Of a DNA stretch of 64,000 nt, positions 55,836 to 64,000 are shown piece by piece; the stretch's first letter is position 1; each line of letters begins with the position of its first letter. Position numbers and translations under genes: made by a program. The notes under the pieces are model-generated. The model did not search any database. It saw nothing but the letters and a program-made list of their open reading frames with translations, and was not told the DNA's origin. Source of the DNA: Pseudomonas sp. S09G 359 (GTDB taxonomy: Bacteria > Pseudomonadota > Gammaproteobacteria > Pseudomonadales > Pseudomonadaceae); contig NZ_CP025263.1 in the NCBI RefSeq assembly GCF_002843605.1, positions 6,043,501 through 6,107,500 on the forward strand. Direction: 5' to 3'.

Positions 55836-56660
55836 TTACTTGCGACGACGGACGATCATTTTGTCGGTACGCTTATTACCACGAGTCTTCGCGCCCTTAG
55901 TCGGGAAGCCCCATGGCGATACCGGATGACGACCACCAGAGGTACGACCTTCACCACCACCGTGTGGGTGGTCAACCGGGTTCATGGCAACACCACGAAC
56001 GGTTGGGCGAACGCCACGCCAGCGTTTGGCACCAGCTTTACCCAGCGAACGCAGGCTGTGCTCGGAGTTCGAGACTTCACCCAGGGTCGCGCGGCATTCA
56101 GCCAGCACTTTACGCATCTCACCAGAACGCAGACGCAGGGTCACGTAGACACCTTCACGAGCGATCAGCTGAGCCGAAGCACCAGCGGAACGAGCGATTT
56201 GCGCGCCTTTACCTGGCTTCAATTCGATGCCGTGTACGGTGCTACCAACTGGAATGTTACGCAGTTGCAGAGCGTTGCCCGGCTTGATCGGTGCCAGGGC
56301 ACCTGCGATCAGCTGGTCGCCAGCACTCACGCCTTTAGGGGCGATGATGTAGCGACGCTCGCCATCTGCGTACAGCAGCAGAGCGATGTGAGCAGTACGG
56401 TTTGGATCGTATTCGATACGCTCGACAGTGGCAGAGATGCCATCTTTGTCGTTGCGACGGAAGTCGACCAGACGATAATGCTGCTTATGGCCACCACCGA
56501 TGTGACGAGTGGTAATACGACCATTGTTGTTACGACCACCAGTCTTCGATTTTTTCTCGAGCAGCGGTGCGTGAGGAGCGCCTTTATGGAGCTCCTGGTT
56601 GACCACCTTGACCACAAAACGGCGGCCAGGGGAAGTCGGTTTGCATTTAACGATTGCCAT
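55836..56660 (-). CDS. rplB: 50S ribosomal protein L2
   Basis: 274 residues; [18 protein letters not shown] start; the peptidyl-transferase-near segment [18 protein letters not shown] with the conserved His is intact. Confidence 0.99.
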   Translation of the reverse strand: MAIVKCKPTSPGRRFVVKVVNQELHKGAPHAPLLEKKSKTGGRNNNGRITTRHIGGGHKQHYRLVDFRRNDKDGISATVERIEYDPNRTAHIALLLYADGERRYIIAPKGVSAGDQLIAGALAPIKPGNALQLRNIPVGSTVHGIELKPGKGAQIARSAGASAQLIAREGVYVTLRLRSGEMRKVLAECRATLGEVSNSEHSLRSLGKAGAKRWRGVRPTVRGVAMNPVDHPHGGGEGRTSGGRHPVSPWGFPTKGAKTRGNKRTDKMIVRRRK

Positions 56661-56674
56661 GATGCACCCCTTCC

Positions 56675-56974
56675 TTACTCAGCACTGCTGCTGAAATCGA
56701 GATCTTGGCCTGGCTGAAGGGAGATAACTGCCTTCTTCCAGTCATTACGCTTGCCCAGACCGCGAGCAGTGCGCTTGCTCTTACCCAGAACATTCAGGGT
56801 AGTAACACGCTCTACTTTCACGCTGAACAGGCTTTCGACGGCCTTCTTGATTTCCAGCTTGGTTGCGTCAGTTGCAACCTTGAAAACGAACTGGCCTTTC
56901 TTGTCAGCCAGAACCGTAGCCTTTTCGGAAACGTGCGGGCCAAGCAGAACTTTAAATACGCGTTCCTGGTTCAT
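56675..56974 (-). CDS. rplW: 50S ribosomal protein L23
   Basis: 99 residues; [20 protein letters not shown] start. Docking site for SRP and trigger factor at the tunnel exit. Overlaps rplD by four bases. Confidence 0.99.
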
Positions 56975-57573
56975 CCCAGCAGCTCCTCGAATTTCTTCAC
57001 GGCCGACACGGTGATCAACACCTTGTCGTATGCGATCAGACTAACTGGATCGGAACCTTGCACGTCACGTACATCAACGTGTGGCAGGTTGCGAGCAGCC
57101 AGGTACAGGTTCTGATCAACAGCTTCCGACACGATCAAAACGTCGGTCAGGCTCATGTTGTTCAGTTTGCCCAGCAGATCTTTGGTTTTGGGACTTTCAA
57201 CAGCGAAGTCTTGAACCACGACCAGACGGTCGGTACGCACGAGTTCAGCAAGGATGGAGCGCAGAGCTGCGCGGTACATCTTCTTGTTGAGCTTCTGCGA
57301 GTGATCCTGTGGACGAGCTGCGAAAGTGGTACCGCCGCCGCGCCAGATTGGGCTACGGATAGTACCGGCACGAGCACGGCCAGTACCTTTCTGACGCCAA
57401 GGGCGCTTACCGCCACCACGAACGTCGGAACGGGTCTTTTGCTGCTTGCTACCTTGACGGCCGCCGGCCATGTAGGCCACGACTGCTTGGTGAACCAGCG
57501 TCTCGTTGAACTCGCCGCCAAACGTCAGTTCGGAAACTTCGATCGCTTGAGCGTCATTTACATTTAATTGCAT
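56971..57573 (-). CDS. rplD: 50S ribosomal protein L4
   Basis: 200 residues; contains the tunnel loop [19 protein letters not shown]. In E. coli L4 also represses the S10 operon through its leader; the leader here is short (about 55 bases). Confidence 0.99.
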
Positions 57574-57585
57574 GTCAGCTTCCCC

Positions 57586-58221
57586 TTAACCGCGAGCCTT
57601 GGCCGCTGGACGTACAACCAGGTTGCCGCCAGTAGCGCCAGGAACAGCACCCTTGACCAACAACAGATTGCGTTCAGCGTCGACGCGCACTACTTCGAGG
57701 GACTGCACGGTCACGCGCTCAGCGCCCATATGACCGGACATTTTTTTGCCCTTGAATACACGACCAGGAGTCTGGCACTGGCCAATAGAGCCCGGGACGC
57801 GGTGGGAAACGGAGTTACCGTGAGTGTTGTCTTGGCCACGGAAATTCCAACGCTTGATCGTACCCTGGAAGCCTTTACCCTTGGACTGACCGGTTACATC
57901 AACCAGTTGACCAGCGGCGAAGATTTCAGCGTTGATCAGATCGCCAGCCTGGTAGTCGCCGTCTTCGAGACGGAACTCCATAACAGTGCGACCAGCTGCA
58001 ACGTTTGCTTTAGCGAAGTGACCTGCTTGAGCAGCAGTCACGCGCGAAGCACGACGCTCGCCGACAGTGACTTGCACTGCACGATAGCCATCGGTCTCTT
58101 CAGTTTTGAACTGGGTGACGCGATTCGGTTCGATCTCAATGACCGTGACCGGAATGGAGACACCTTCTTCGGTGAAAATACGGGTCATACCGCATTTACG
58201 ACCGACTACACCAATAGTCAT
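57586..58221 (-). CDS. rplC: 50S ribosomal protein L3
   Basis: 211 residues; [20 protein letters not shown] start and [20 protein letters not shown], including the Gln that is methylated by PrmB in E. coli. Confidence 0.99.
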   Translation of the reverse strand: MTIGVVGRKCGMTRIFTEEGVSIPVTVIEIEPNRVTQFKTEETDGYRAVQVTVGERRASRVTAAQAGHFAKANVAAGRTVMEFRLEDGDYQAGDLINAEIFAAGQLVDVTGQSKGKGFQGTIKRWNFRGQDNTHGNSVSHRVPGSIGQCQTPGRVFKGKKMSGHMGAERVTVQSLEVVRVDAERNLLLVKGAVPGATGGNLVVRPAAKARG

Positions 58222-58302
58222 GTTGTAAACCTCATGAGTGTACGGGGCTTTCACCCGCTATGGCCGCCCATTTCAGAGCGTTACACGACTAAGACCCAAG
58301 TC

Positions 58303-58614
58303 TTAGCCGAGGCTGATCTGTACTTCCACACCGGCCGCCAGATCGAGCTTCATAAGTGCATCAACGGTTTTATCCGTTGGCTGGACGATGTCCAGTACGC
58401 GCTTATGAGTACGGATCTCGTACTGGTCACGCGCGTCTTTGTTGACGTGCGGGGAGACCAGAACGGTGAACCGCTCTTTACGGGTAGGCAGTGGAATTGG
58501 ACCACGCACTTGAGCACCAGTACGTTTCGCGGTTTCCACGATTTCCTGGGTGGATTGGTCGATCAGGCGATGGTCAAAAGCCTTCAACCTGATACGGATT
58601 TGCTGATTTTGCAT
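58303..58614 (-). CDS. rpsJ: 30S ribosomal protein S10
   Basis: 103 residues; [19 protein letters not shown] start. Also NusE, partner of NusB in antitermination. First gene of the S10 operon, behind a strong promoter. Confidence 0.99.
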
Positions 58615-58676
58615 TGGATTTCAGACTCCGGCTGCTATTCCCAGCGAGCGCAATACGCCCGTTAAAAGGAGGCGCA

Positions 58677-58705
58677 ATTCTATAGACGGCCCTGATAGGT
58701 GTCAA
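58677..58705 (-). promoter_or_regulatory. S10 operon sigma-70 promoter
   Basis: On the minus strand a perfect -35 TTGACA and a -10 TAGAAT are 17 bases apart. The start of transcription would lie about 55 bases before rpsJ. The promoter sits right after the tuf terminator. Confidence 0.85.
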
Positions 58706-58713
58706 CCCAATAA

Positions 58714-58742
58714 AAAAGGCCCCCGCTGAGCGGGGGCCTTTT
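58714..58742 (-). terminator. rho-independent terminator after tuf
   Basis: AAAAGGCCCCCGC and GCGGGGGCCTTTT form a long GC stem with a three-base loop; T-run on the tuf strand. Separates the str and S10 operons. Confidence 0.95.
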
Positions 58743-58773
58743 CAAAACATCAGAGCTATCTCAGAAGAGATAA

Positions 58774-59967
58774 TTACTCGATGATTTTAGCTACAACGCC
58801 AGCACCAACGGTACGGCCGCCTTCACGGATTGCGAAACGCAGACCGTCTTCCATAGCGATGGTTTTGATCAGGGTGACAACCATTTTGATGTTGTCGCCT
58901 GGCATTACCATTTCTACGCCTTCCGGCAGTTCGCAGTTACCGGTTACGTCGGTAGTACGGAAGTAGAACTGTGGACGGTAGCCTTTGAAGAACGGAGTGT
59001 GACGACCGCCTTCTTCTTTGCTCAGCACGTACACTTCAGCTTCGAACTTGGTGTGCGGCTTAACCGAACCTGGCTTAACCAGAACCTGGCCACGCTCAAC
59101 GTCGTCACGCTTGGTACCACGCAGCAGAACGCCGCAGTTCTCGCCAGCACGACCTTCGTCGAGCAGCTTACGGAACATTTCAACACCGGTGCAGGTGGTG
59201 ACGGTAGTGTCACGCAGACCAACGATTTCCAGTGGATCTTGAACCTTAACGATACCGCGCTCGATACGACCAGTTACAACAGTACCGCGACCGGAGATCG
59301 AGAATACGTCTTCGATTGGCATCAGGAACGGCTTGTCGATAACACGGACTGGATCTGGGATGTAGCTGTCCAGAGTCTCAACCAGTTTACGAACGGACGT
59401 GGTGCCCATTTCGTTGTCGTCTTTGCCTTCCAGAGCCATACGAGCAGAACCGATGATGATCGGAGTGTCGTCACCTGGGAAGTCGTAAGTGCTCAGCAGA
59501 TCGCGCACTTCCATCTCAACCAGTTCCAGCAGCTCAGCGTCGTCTACCAGGTCAGCCTTGTTCAGGTAAACCACGATGTACGGAACGCCTACCTGACGGG
59601 ACAGCAGGATGTGCTCACGGGTTTGTGGCATCGGACCATCAGCGGCCGAGCAAACCAGGATTGCGCCGTCCATCTGGGCAGCACCGGTGATCATGTTCTT
59701 CACATAGTCAGCGTGACCTGGGCAGTCAACGTGAGCGTAGTGACGGATCAGCGAGTTGTATTCAACGTGCGCGGTGTTGATGGTGATACCACGAGCTTTC
59801 TCTTCTGGAGCGCTGTCGATTTTATCGAAATCAACGATTGCGGAACCGAAAACTTCGGAGCAAACGCGAGTCAGAGCTGCGGTCAGAGTGGTTTTACCGT
59901 GGTCAACGTGACCGATGGTGCCAACGTTGACGTGCGGTAGGGAACGATCAAATTTTTCTTTAGCCAC
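58774..59967 (-). CDS. tuf: elongation factor Tu
   Basis: 397 residues. GTPase motifs GHVDHGKT (19-26), DCPGH and NKAD are intact; domains 2 and 3 follow. Delivers aminoacyl-tRNA. It is 30 bases after fusA, so it is part of the str operon. Confidence 0.99.
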   Translation of the reverse strand: MAKEKFDRSLPHVNVGTIGHVDHGKTTLTAALTRVCSEVFGSAIVDFDKIDSAPEEKARGITINTAHVEYNSLIRHYAHVDCPGHADYVKNMITGAAQMDGAILVCSAADGPMPQTREHILLSRQVGVPYIVVYLNKADLVDDAELLELVEMEVRDLLSTYDFPGDDTPIIIGSARMALEGKDDNEMGTTSVRKLVETLDSYIPDPVRVIDKPFLMPIEDVFSISGRGTVVTGRIERGIVKVQDPLEIVGLRDTTVTTCTGVEMFRKLLDEGRAGENCGVLLRGTKRDDVERGQVLVKPGSVKPHTKFEAEVYVLSKEEGGRHTPFFKGYRPQFYFRTTDVTGNCELPEGVEMVMPGDNIKMVVTLIKTIAMEDGLRFAIREGGRTVGAGVVAKIIE

Positions 59968-59997
59968 GACAATTAACTCCTTGCCTAAAGGACTGAA

Positions 59998-62103
59998 TCA
60001 GCCTTGTTTTTTGGATACAGTTTCAGCGATGTGCGCCGGAGCTGTGTTGTATTTTTTGAATTCCATAGAGTAGCTTGCGCGACCCTGGGACATGGAGCGA
60101 ACGTCGGTCGCATAACCGAACATCTCACCCAACGGAACCTCGGCGCGAATCACTTTGCCGGAAACCGTGTCTTCCATACCCAAGATCATGCCGCGACGAC
60201 GGTTAAGGTCGCCCATGACATCACCCATATAGTCTTCAGGTGTAACAACTTCTACCGCCATGATTGGCTCAAGCAACTCACCACCGCCCTTCTGGGCCAG
60301 TTGCTTGGTAGCCATGGAAGCAGCCACCTTAAACGCCATCTCGTTGGAGTCGACGTCGTGGTAAGAACCGTCAAAAACGGTTGCTTTCAGGCCGATCAGC
60401 GGATAGCCGGCAACAACACCGTTCTTCATCTGCTCTTCGATACCCTTCTGGATAGCAGGGATGTATTCCTTAGGAACAACACCACCTACTACTTCGTTCA
60501 CGAATTGCAGACCTTCCTGACCTTCGTCAGCAGGAGCAAAACGGATCCAGCAGTGACCGAACTGACCACGACCGCCGGACTGACGAACGAACTTGCCTTC
60601 GATTTCACAGTTCTTCGTGATGCGCTCACGATAGGAAACCTGAGGCTTACCGATGTTGGCTTCGACGTTGAACTCACGGCGCATCCGGTCAACCAGGATG
60701 TCCAGGTGCAGCTCGCCCATGCCAGAGATGATCGTTTGACCAGTCTCTTCATCAGTCTTAACGCGGAAAGATGGATCTTCCTGAGCAAGTTTGCCCAGAG
60801 CGATACCCATTTTTTCCTGGTCATCCTTGGTCTTAGGCTCTACGGCAACCGAAATAACCGGCTCCGGGAAGTCCATGCGAACCAGGATGATTGGCTTAGC
60901 AGCGTCGCACAAGGTTTCACCAGTGGTGACGTCCTTCATGCCGATCAGGGCCGCGATGTCGCCAGCGCGTACTTCCTTGATCTCTTCACGGGCGTTTGCG
61001 TGCATTTGCACCATACGGCCCACGCGCTCTTTCTTACCCTTGACCGAGTTGATCACGCCGTCGCCGGAGGCCAACACGCCCGAGTAAACGCGGACGAAAG
61101 TCAGGGTACCCACGAATGGGTCGGTAGCGATCTTGAACGCCAGGGCCGAGAACGGCTCGCTGTCGTCTGCGTGACGCTCCATTTCTTCTTCCTCGTTATC
61201 AGGGTTGGAACCCTTGATAGCAGGAATGTCGGTTGGAGCAGGCAGGTAGTCGATCACAGCATCGAGAACCAGGGGAACGCCCTTGTTCTTGAACGAGGAA
61301 CCGCAAACAGCCAAGACGATCTCACCAGCGATAGTACGCTGACGCAGAGCGGCCTTGATTTCCACGTTGGTGAGTTCTTCACCTTCGAGGTACTTGTTCA
61401 TCAGCTCTTCGCTGGCTTCGGCCGCAGCCTCAACCATGTTGTTACGCCACTCGTCAGCCAGTTCTTGCAGCTCAGCCGGGATAGGCTTGCGAACAGGAAC
61501 CATACCTTTGTCAGCGTCATTCCAGTAAACAGCTTCCATGGTCAGCAGATCGATCTGGCCTTGGAAGTTGTCTTCGGAACCGATAGCCAATTGGATTGGC
61601 ACCGGAGTGTGACCCAGACGCTGCTTGATCTGACCGATCACGCGCAGGAAGTTGGCACCAGCACGGTCCATCTTGTTTACGTAAACAAGACGTGGAACGC
61701 CGTACTTGTTGGCTTGACGCCATACGGTTTCCGACTGAGGCTCAACACCCGAGGTACCGCAGAACACAACGACAGCGCCGTCGAGTACGCGCAGGGAACG
61801 TTCAACTTCAATGGTGAAGTCTACGTGGCCCGGGGTATCGATTACGTTGAAGCGGTGCTCGTCTTTGTACTGCTTCTCGGAACCTTTCCAGAAGGCGGTA
61901 ATAGCAGCAGAAGTAATGGTAATACCACGCTCCTGCTCCTGAACCATCCAGTCTGTGGTCGCGGCGCCGTCATGCACCTCGCCCATTTTGTGACTTTTGC
62001 CGGTGTAAAACAGTACGCGCTCGGTGGTGGTGGTTTTACCAGCATCCACGTGAGCGACGATACCGATGTTACGGTAGCGGCTAATCGGAGTAGTACGAGC
62101 CAT
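59998..62103 (-). CDS. fusA: elongation factor G
   Basis: 701 residues; GTPase motifs [18 protein letters not shown] and NKMDRAGA; C-terminal domains IV-V include RGQFGHCW and [13 protein letters not shown]. Catalyses translocation. Confidence 0.99.
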   Translation of the reverse strand: MARTTPISRYRNIGIVAHVDAGKTTTTERVLFYTGKSHKMGEVHDGAATTDWMVQEQERGITITSAAITAFWKGSEKQYKDEHRFNVIDTPGHVDFTIEVERSLRVLDGAVVVFCGTSGVEPQSETVWRQANKYGVPRLVYVNKMDRAGANFLRVIGQIKQRLGHTPVPIQLAIGSEDNFQGQIDLLTMEAVYWNDADKGMVPVRKPIPAELQELADEWRNNMVEAAAEASEELMNKYLEGEELTNVEIKAALRQRTIAGEIVLAVCGSSFKNKGVPLVLDAVIDYLPAPTDIPAIKGSNPDNEEEEMERHADDSEPFSALAFKIATDPFVGTLTFVRVYSGVLASGDGVINSVKGKKERVGRMVQMHANAREEIKEVRAGDIAALIGMKDVTTGETLCDAAKPIILVRMDFPEPVISVAVEPKTKDDQEKMGIALGKLAQEDPSFRVKTDEETGQTIISGMGELHLDILVDRMRREFNVEANIGKPQVSYRERITKNCEIEGKFVRQSGGRGQFGHCWIRFAPADEGQEGLQFVNEVVGGVVPKEYIPAIQKGIEEQMKNGVVAGYPLIGLKATVFDGSYHDVDSNEMAFKVAASMATKQLAQKGGGELLEPIMAVEVVTPEDYMGDVMGDLNRRRGMILGMEDTVSGKVIRAEVPLGEMFGYATDVRSMSQGRASYSMEFKKYNTAPAHIAETVSKKQG

Positions 62104-62133
62104 AAAGCCCTCGCAAAATTAGTGAAGCTAGAA

Positions 62134-62625
<492 letters not shown>

Positions 62626-62722
62626 TCAGGTTCGCTCGGAATCGGTGCCCTTTCGGGACGCCTCCGACCTTACTCTTATCGACTCAGAAAATAAGATGAT
62701 TCAGTTTTACAAAAAGCCGCTA

Positions 62723-63094
62723 CTACTTAGGCTTCTTGGTACCGTACTTCGAACGACCCTGGTTACGACCTTTAACGCCGGAAGTATCCAAGGAGCCGCG
62801 TACGGTGTGGTAACGAACACCTGGCAAGTCTTTTACACGACCGCCGCGGATCAGTACCACGCTGTGCTCTTGCAGGTTGTGACCTTCACCACCGATGTAC
62901 GAGGAAACCTCGAAACCGTTGGTCAGGCGCACACGGCATACTTTACGCAGTGCCGAGTTAGGTTTTTTCGGCGTGGTGGTATACACACGGGTGCATACGC
63001 CACGACGTTGCGGGCAGTTCTGCAGCGCAGGTACGTCGGATTTCTCGACGATACGCTTACGCGGCTGACGTACCAGCTGGTTGATAGTTGCCAT
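62723..63094 (-). CDS. rpsL: 30S ribosomal protein S12
   Basis: 123 residues; [20 protein letters not shown] start; the streptomycin-region [12 protein letters not shown] (Lys43 in PKKPNS) and [14 protein letters not shown] (Lys88 region) are wild type in appearance. Confidence 0.99.
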   Translation of the reverse strand: MATINQLVRQPRKRIVEKSDVPALQNCPQRRGVCTRVYTTTPKKPNSALRKVCRVRLTNGFEVSSYIGGEGHNLQEHSVVLIRGGRVKDLPGVRYHTVRGSLDTSGVKGRNQGRSKYGTKKPK

Positions 63095-63147
63095 CTACTA
63101 GCTCCACTGTTGTCTTGCGACGCTATTGTCTTGCAAGAAAAGCAAAA

Positions 63148-63169
63148 TGGCAGGAACGAATTCCCGCCA
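63148..63169 (-). other. hairpin in the rpsL leader
   Basis: TGGC-GGAA and TTCC-GCCA arms with a single mismatch and a four-base loop lie about 55-75 bases before rpsL in the 216-base rpoC-rpsL gap. A direct repeat TTGTCTTGC occurs twice nearby (about 63112-63135). I see no clear promoter in the gap. Confidence 0.4.
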
Positions 63170-63310
63170 AATTTAGGGGTACAAGAGTCTAAAGAGGATC
63201 TTGTCCCCAGTCAAGGCAAGGCCCCGACCTCCCCTCTCATCGAACCGCGGCAAAACTGCCTCGATCCGACGAATGGGGCTGCCAGGGCCCGGACTTATCT
63301 ACTGCAGAAC

Positions 63311-64000
63311 TCAGTTACCGCTTGAGTTCAGTGCTTCGGTCAGTGCAGCTTCCACTTCACTGGCGCTTACGCGCAGCGGCTTGTCTGCATCACGGCGGCG
63401 CTTACGCTCGCTGTGGTAAGCCAAACCGGTACCGGCCGGGATCAGACGACCCACGACCACGTTCTCTTTCAGGCCGCGCAGGTAATCGCGCTTGCCGGTT
63501 ACCGCTGCTTCGGTCAGTACGCGAGTGGTCTCCTGGAAGGAGGCCGCCGAGATGAACGACTCAGTGGACAACGACGCCTTGGTGATACCCAGCAGTACGC
63601 GAGTGAACTTGGAAACGAATTTCTCGTCGTTCGTCAGGCGCTCGTTTTCTACCAGTACGTGAGTCAGTTCCATCTGGTCGCCCTTGATGAAACTGGAATC
63701 GCCGGATTCAGCGATTTCAACTTTACGCAGCATCTGACGCAGGATGGTCTCGATGTGCTTATCGTTGATCTTCACGCCTTGCAGGCGGTAAACGTCCTGG
63801 ATCTCGTTAACGATGTACTTGGCCAGCGCACTCACACCCAGCAGACGCAGGATGTCGTGTGGATCGCTTGGGCCGTCGGAGATAACTTCGCCGCGGTTTA
63901 CCTGTTCGCCTTCGAAGACGTTCAGGTGACGCCACTTCGGAATCAGCTCTTCGTACGGGTCGGTACCGTCGTTCGGGGTAATGACCAGACGGCGCTTGCC
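63311..64000 (-). CDS. rpoC: RNA polymerase beta' subunit, C-terminal part (cut by window edge)
   Basis: The last 229 residues are in the window. They read without break from the edge ([26 protein letters not shown]) through [26 protein letters not shown], the FKGD-like FIKGDQ region, [19 protein letters not shown] and [18 protein letters not shown], to [11 protein letters not shown]. All are conserved features of the beta' clamp and jaw end. Confidence 0.98.
   Translation of the reverse strand, partial: GKRRLVITPNDGTDPYEELIPKWRHLNVFEGEQVNRGEVISDGPSDPHDILRLLGVSALAKYIVNEIQDVYRLQGVKINDKHIETILRQMLRKVEIAESGDSSFIKGDQMELTHVLVENERLTNDEKFVSKFTRVLLGITKASLSTESFISAASFQETTRVLTEAAVTGKRDYLRGLKENVVVGRLIPAGTGLAYHSERKRRRDADKPLRVSASEVEAALTEALNSSGN

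Overview
This is a chromosomal window from a fluorescent Pseudomonas (P. fluorescens group or a close relative). The evidence is GC-rich coding sequence, a gene order that matches my memory of the P. aeruginosa PA4054-PA4067 and PA4232-PA4270 neighbourhoods, and many inverted pairs of Pseudomonas REP elements (REPINs) between genes. I see no tRNA, rRNA or CRISPR array. LAYOUT: (1) 1-3768: riboflavin genes nrdR-ribD-ribE-ribB on the minus strand, with ribB cut by the window edge, then a small lipoprotein and a methyltransferase on the plus strand. (2) 3769-5033: an inserted Abi_2-family HEPN RNase gene preceded by a hairpin-rich, T-tailed segment that may be a non-coding RNA partner. (3) 5106-10512: cnoX/ybbN, a small conserved gene, then a likely Zur-controlled zinc-starvation operon (His-rich periplasmic protein, ABC ATPase, FtsX-like permease, DUF3299 protein), followed by oprG. 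(4) 10649-28393: a NAD-binding oxidoreductase, the helicase Lhr, a YbiO-type MscS channel, an MFS exporter, the overlapping ybhP-clsB-ybhN set, a hydrolase/DUF3182 pair, a GlxA-type regulator, a cysteine hydrolase, tam and a LysR regulator. (5) 28440-37500: an AT-richer accessory island. It holds five closely packed minus-strand genes in the transcription order NADAR, SIS-HAD fusion, phosphoribosyltransferase-like protein, ORC/CDC6-like P-loop ATPase and an unrecognised Rossmann-like protein. A putAbiC-type membrane abortive-infection gene precedes them, and a truncated tyrosine integrase lies at the ssb end. This looks like a defence island at the ssb locus, and the five-gene cassette is the best candidate here for an undescribed system. 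(6) 37594-44673: ssb with its upstream MFS gene, divergent uvrA with a LexA-like box, bacterioferritin ftnA/bfrA and katA. (7) 44912-64000: the ribosomal super-cluster on the minus strand (rpoC end, str operon rpsL-rpsG-fusA-tuf, S10 operon, spc operon with secY, alpha operon to rplQ). HOW THE GENES FIT TOGETHER: the ribosomal cluster, SOS/oxidative-stress genes, riboflavin genes and zinc operon are core functions. The two accessory insertions (Abi_2 with its leader, and the island) carry predicted RNase, ADP-ribose/N-glycoside, phosphoribosyl and phosphosugar chemistry plus NTPase sensing, a composition typical of anti-phage conflict systems. All functions are inferred from reading protein motifs, with no database search.
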